NCBI GenBank assembly: GCA_905211615.1 | Contig: CAJMBB010000126.1 | Span: forward strand, 1 to 5,772 | Direction of reading: 5' to 3' | Origin: an uncultured Collinsella sp. | Lineage (GTDB): Bacteria > Actinomycetota > Coriobacteriia > Coriobacteriales > Coriobacteriaceae | Length of the DNA: 5,772 bases | In this document: positions 5,476 through 5,772 of the stretch, piece after piece | Position numbering within the stretch: the first letter of the stretch is position 1 | How the letters are laid out: the number at the start of each line of letters is the position of its first letter | The notes under the pieces: generated by a model | The model's database searches: none | The model's input: only the letters and a program-made list of their open reading frames with translations | What the model was told of the DNA's origin: nothing | Translations under genes and position numbers: made by a program

Positions 5476-5772
5476 AATCCTCAACTATCATTGTAAACCA
5501 TATTTTTATTAGAAACTCCATTACTCTGCGCATATGGAGCTTTGCCTTTTCCACATCTCTCTCGTGAGTTAGCAAATGAGTGTAGGCGTCAACACTTATA
5601 TGGGTTATCCAATGAAGCATATACTCATCAACGTGGCAGTTAGGCATTTTTGCGGCAGCTTTTTCCGCTGATATCCTAAAGCCCTGTTCTGTCATATCCA
5701 CGATCATATCCACAGTATTTTCATACTCAGACCCTTGCGCACCCGTAAGCAGCAGCATAAAAACGTCATAGT
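5474..5772 (-). CDS. TetR/AcrR-family transcriptional regulator, C-terminal part (runs off the right edge)
   Basis: Only the last 98 residues are in the window. The frame is open to the edge (Y-D-V-F before the methionine at 5758), so that methionine is not the real start and the N-terminal helix-turn-helix lies outside. The visible part is all helical, with the pattern of the ligand-binding and dimerisation domain of Firmicutes TetR/AcrR proteins (segments such as YDVFMLLLTGAQGSEYEN and the tail helix RRVMEFLIKIWFTMIVED). It is on the same strand and 153 bases upstream of an ATPase-permease operon whose promoter region is full of dyads. It is therefore the likely repressor of that operon, released by a compound the transporter handles; this is inference from context. 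GC is about 40%, unlike the permease, matching the low-GC front part of the ATPase. Family call rests on the C-terminal pattern only. Confidence 0.7.
   Translation of the reverse strand, partial: YDVFMLLLTGAQGSEYENTVDMIVDMTEQGFRISAEKAAAKMPNCHVDEYMLHWITHISVDAYTHLLTHERDVEKAKLHMRRVMEFLIKIWFTMIVED

Overview
The window is bacterial and most of it looks like a high-GC Coriobacteriia genome, with Collinsella or a close relative as the best guess. This is inferred from GC of roughly 60% over about 1-4840, from codon use, and from long perfect intergenic hairpins next to short genes. All genes lie on the minus strand. The right-hand ~930 bases (4841-5772) are clearly poorer in GC: about 44% in the 5' two thirds of the ATPase gene and about 40% beyond it (hand counts). 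Their codon use is more like a Firmicutes/Lachnospiraceae genome.

Layout, left to right. 1-294: no supportable gene; a perfect 25-bp-arm hairpin (178-244). 295-1215: a regulator with an N-terminal XRE/Cro-type helix-turn-helix, an acidic linker, tandem histidine-containing beta-type repeats and four predicted membrane segments. 1216-1850: about 630 bases without a gene, holding the regulator's probable promoter, a second hairpin of the same family (1398-1467), two oppositely oriented copies of an unrecognised conserved element (core GGAGTATTCAGCA), and the terminator of the following gene. 1851-4616: a large FtsX-type ABC transporter permease. 4622-5320: its ATPase, five bases upstream of the permease and surely co-transcribed. 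5321-5473: a short intergenic region crowded with inverted repeats, a strong Shine-Dalgarno and a -10 element. 5474-5772: the C-terminal part of a TetR-family regulator that runs off the right edge.

How they fit together: the TetR-like protein probably controls the ATPase-permease operon through one or more dyads in 5340-5436. The ATPase and permease form a MacB/FtsX-type transporter that acts on substrates at the outer face of the membrane (export or self-protection is usual; the substrate cannot be read from the sequence). The XRE-type membrane regulator appears to be a separate transcription unit.

The most interesting points are: (1) an apparent in-frame mosaic junction inside the ATPase gene near 4840, at the conserved Walker B region, where composition and codon use switch; (2) two hairpins bracketing the regulator gene that differ at six arm positions, each compensated so that both stay perfectly paired; (3) histidine-containing protein repeats whose DNA copies have diverged at every codon of the core while keeping the protein unchanged.
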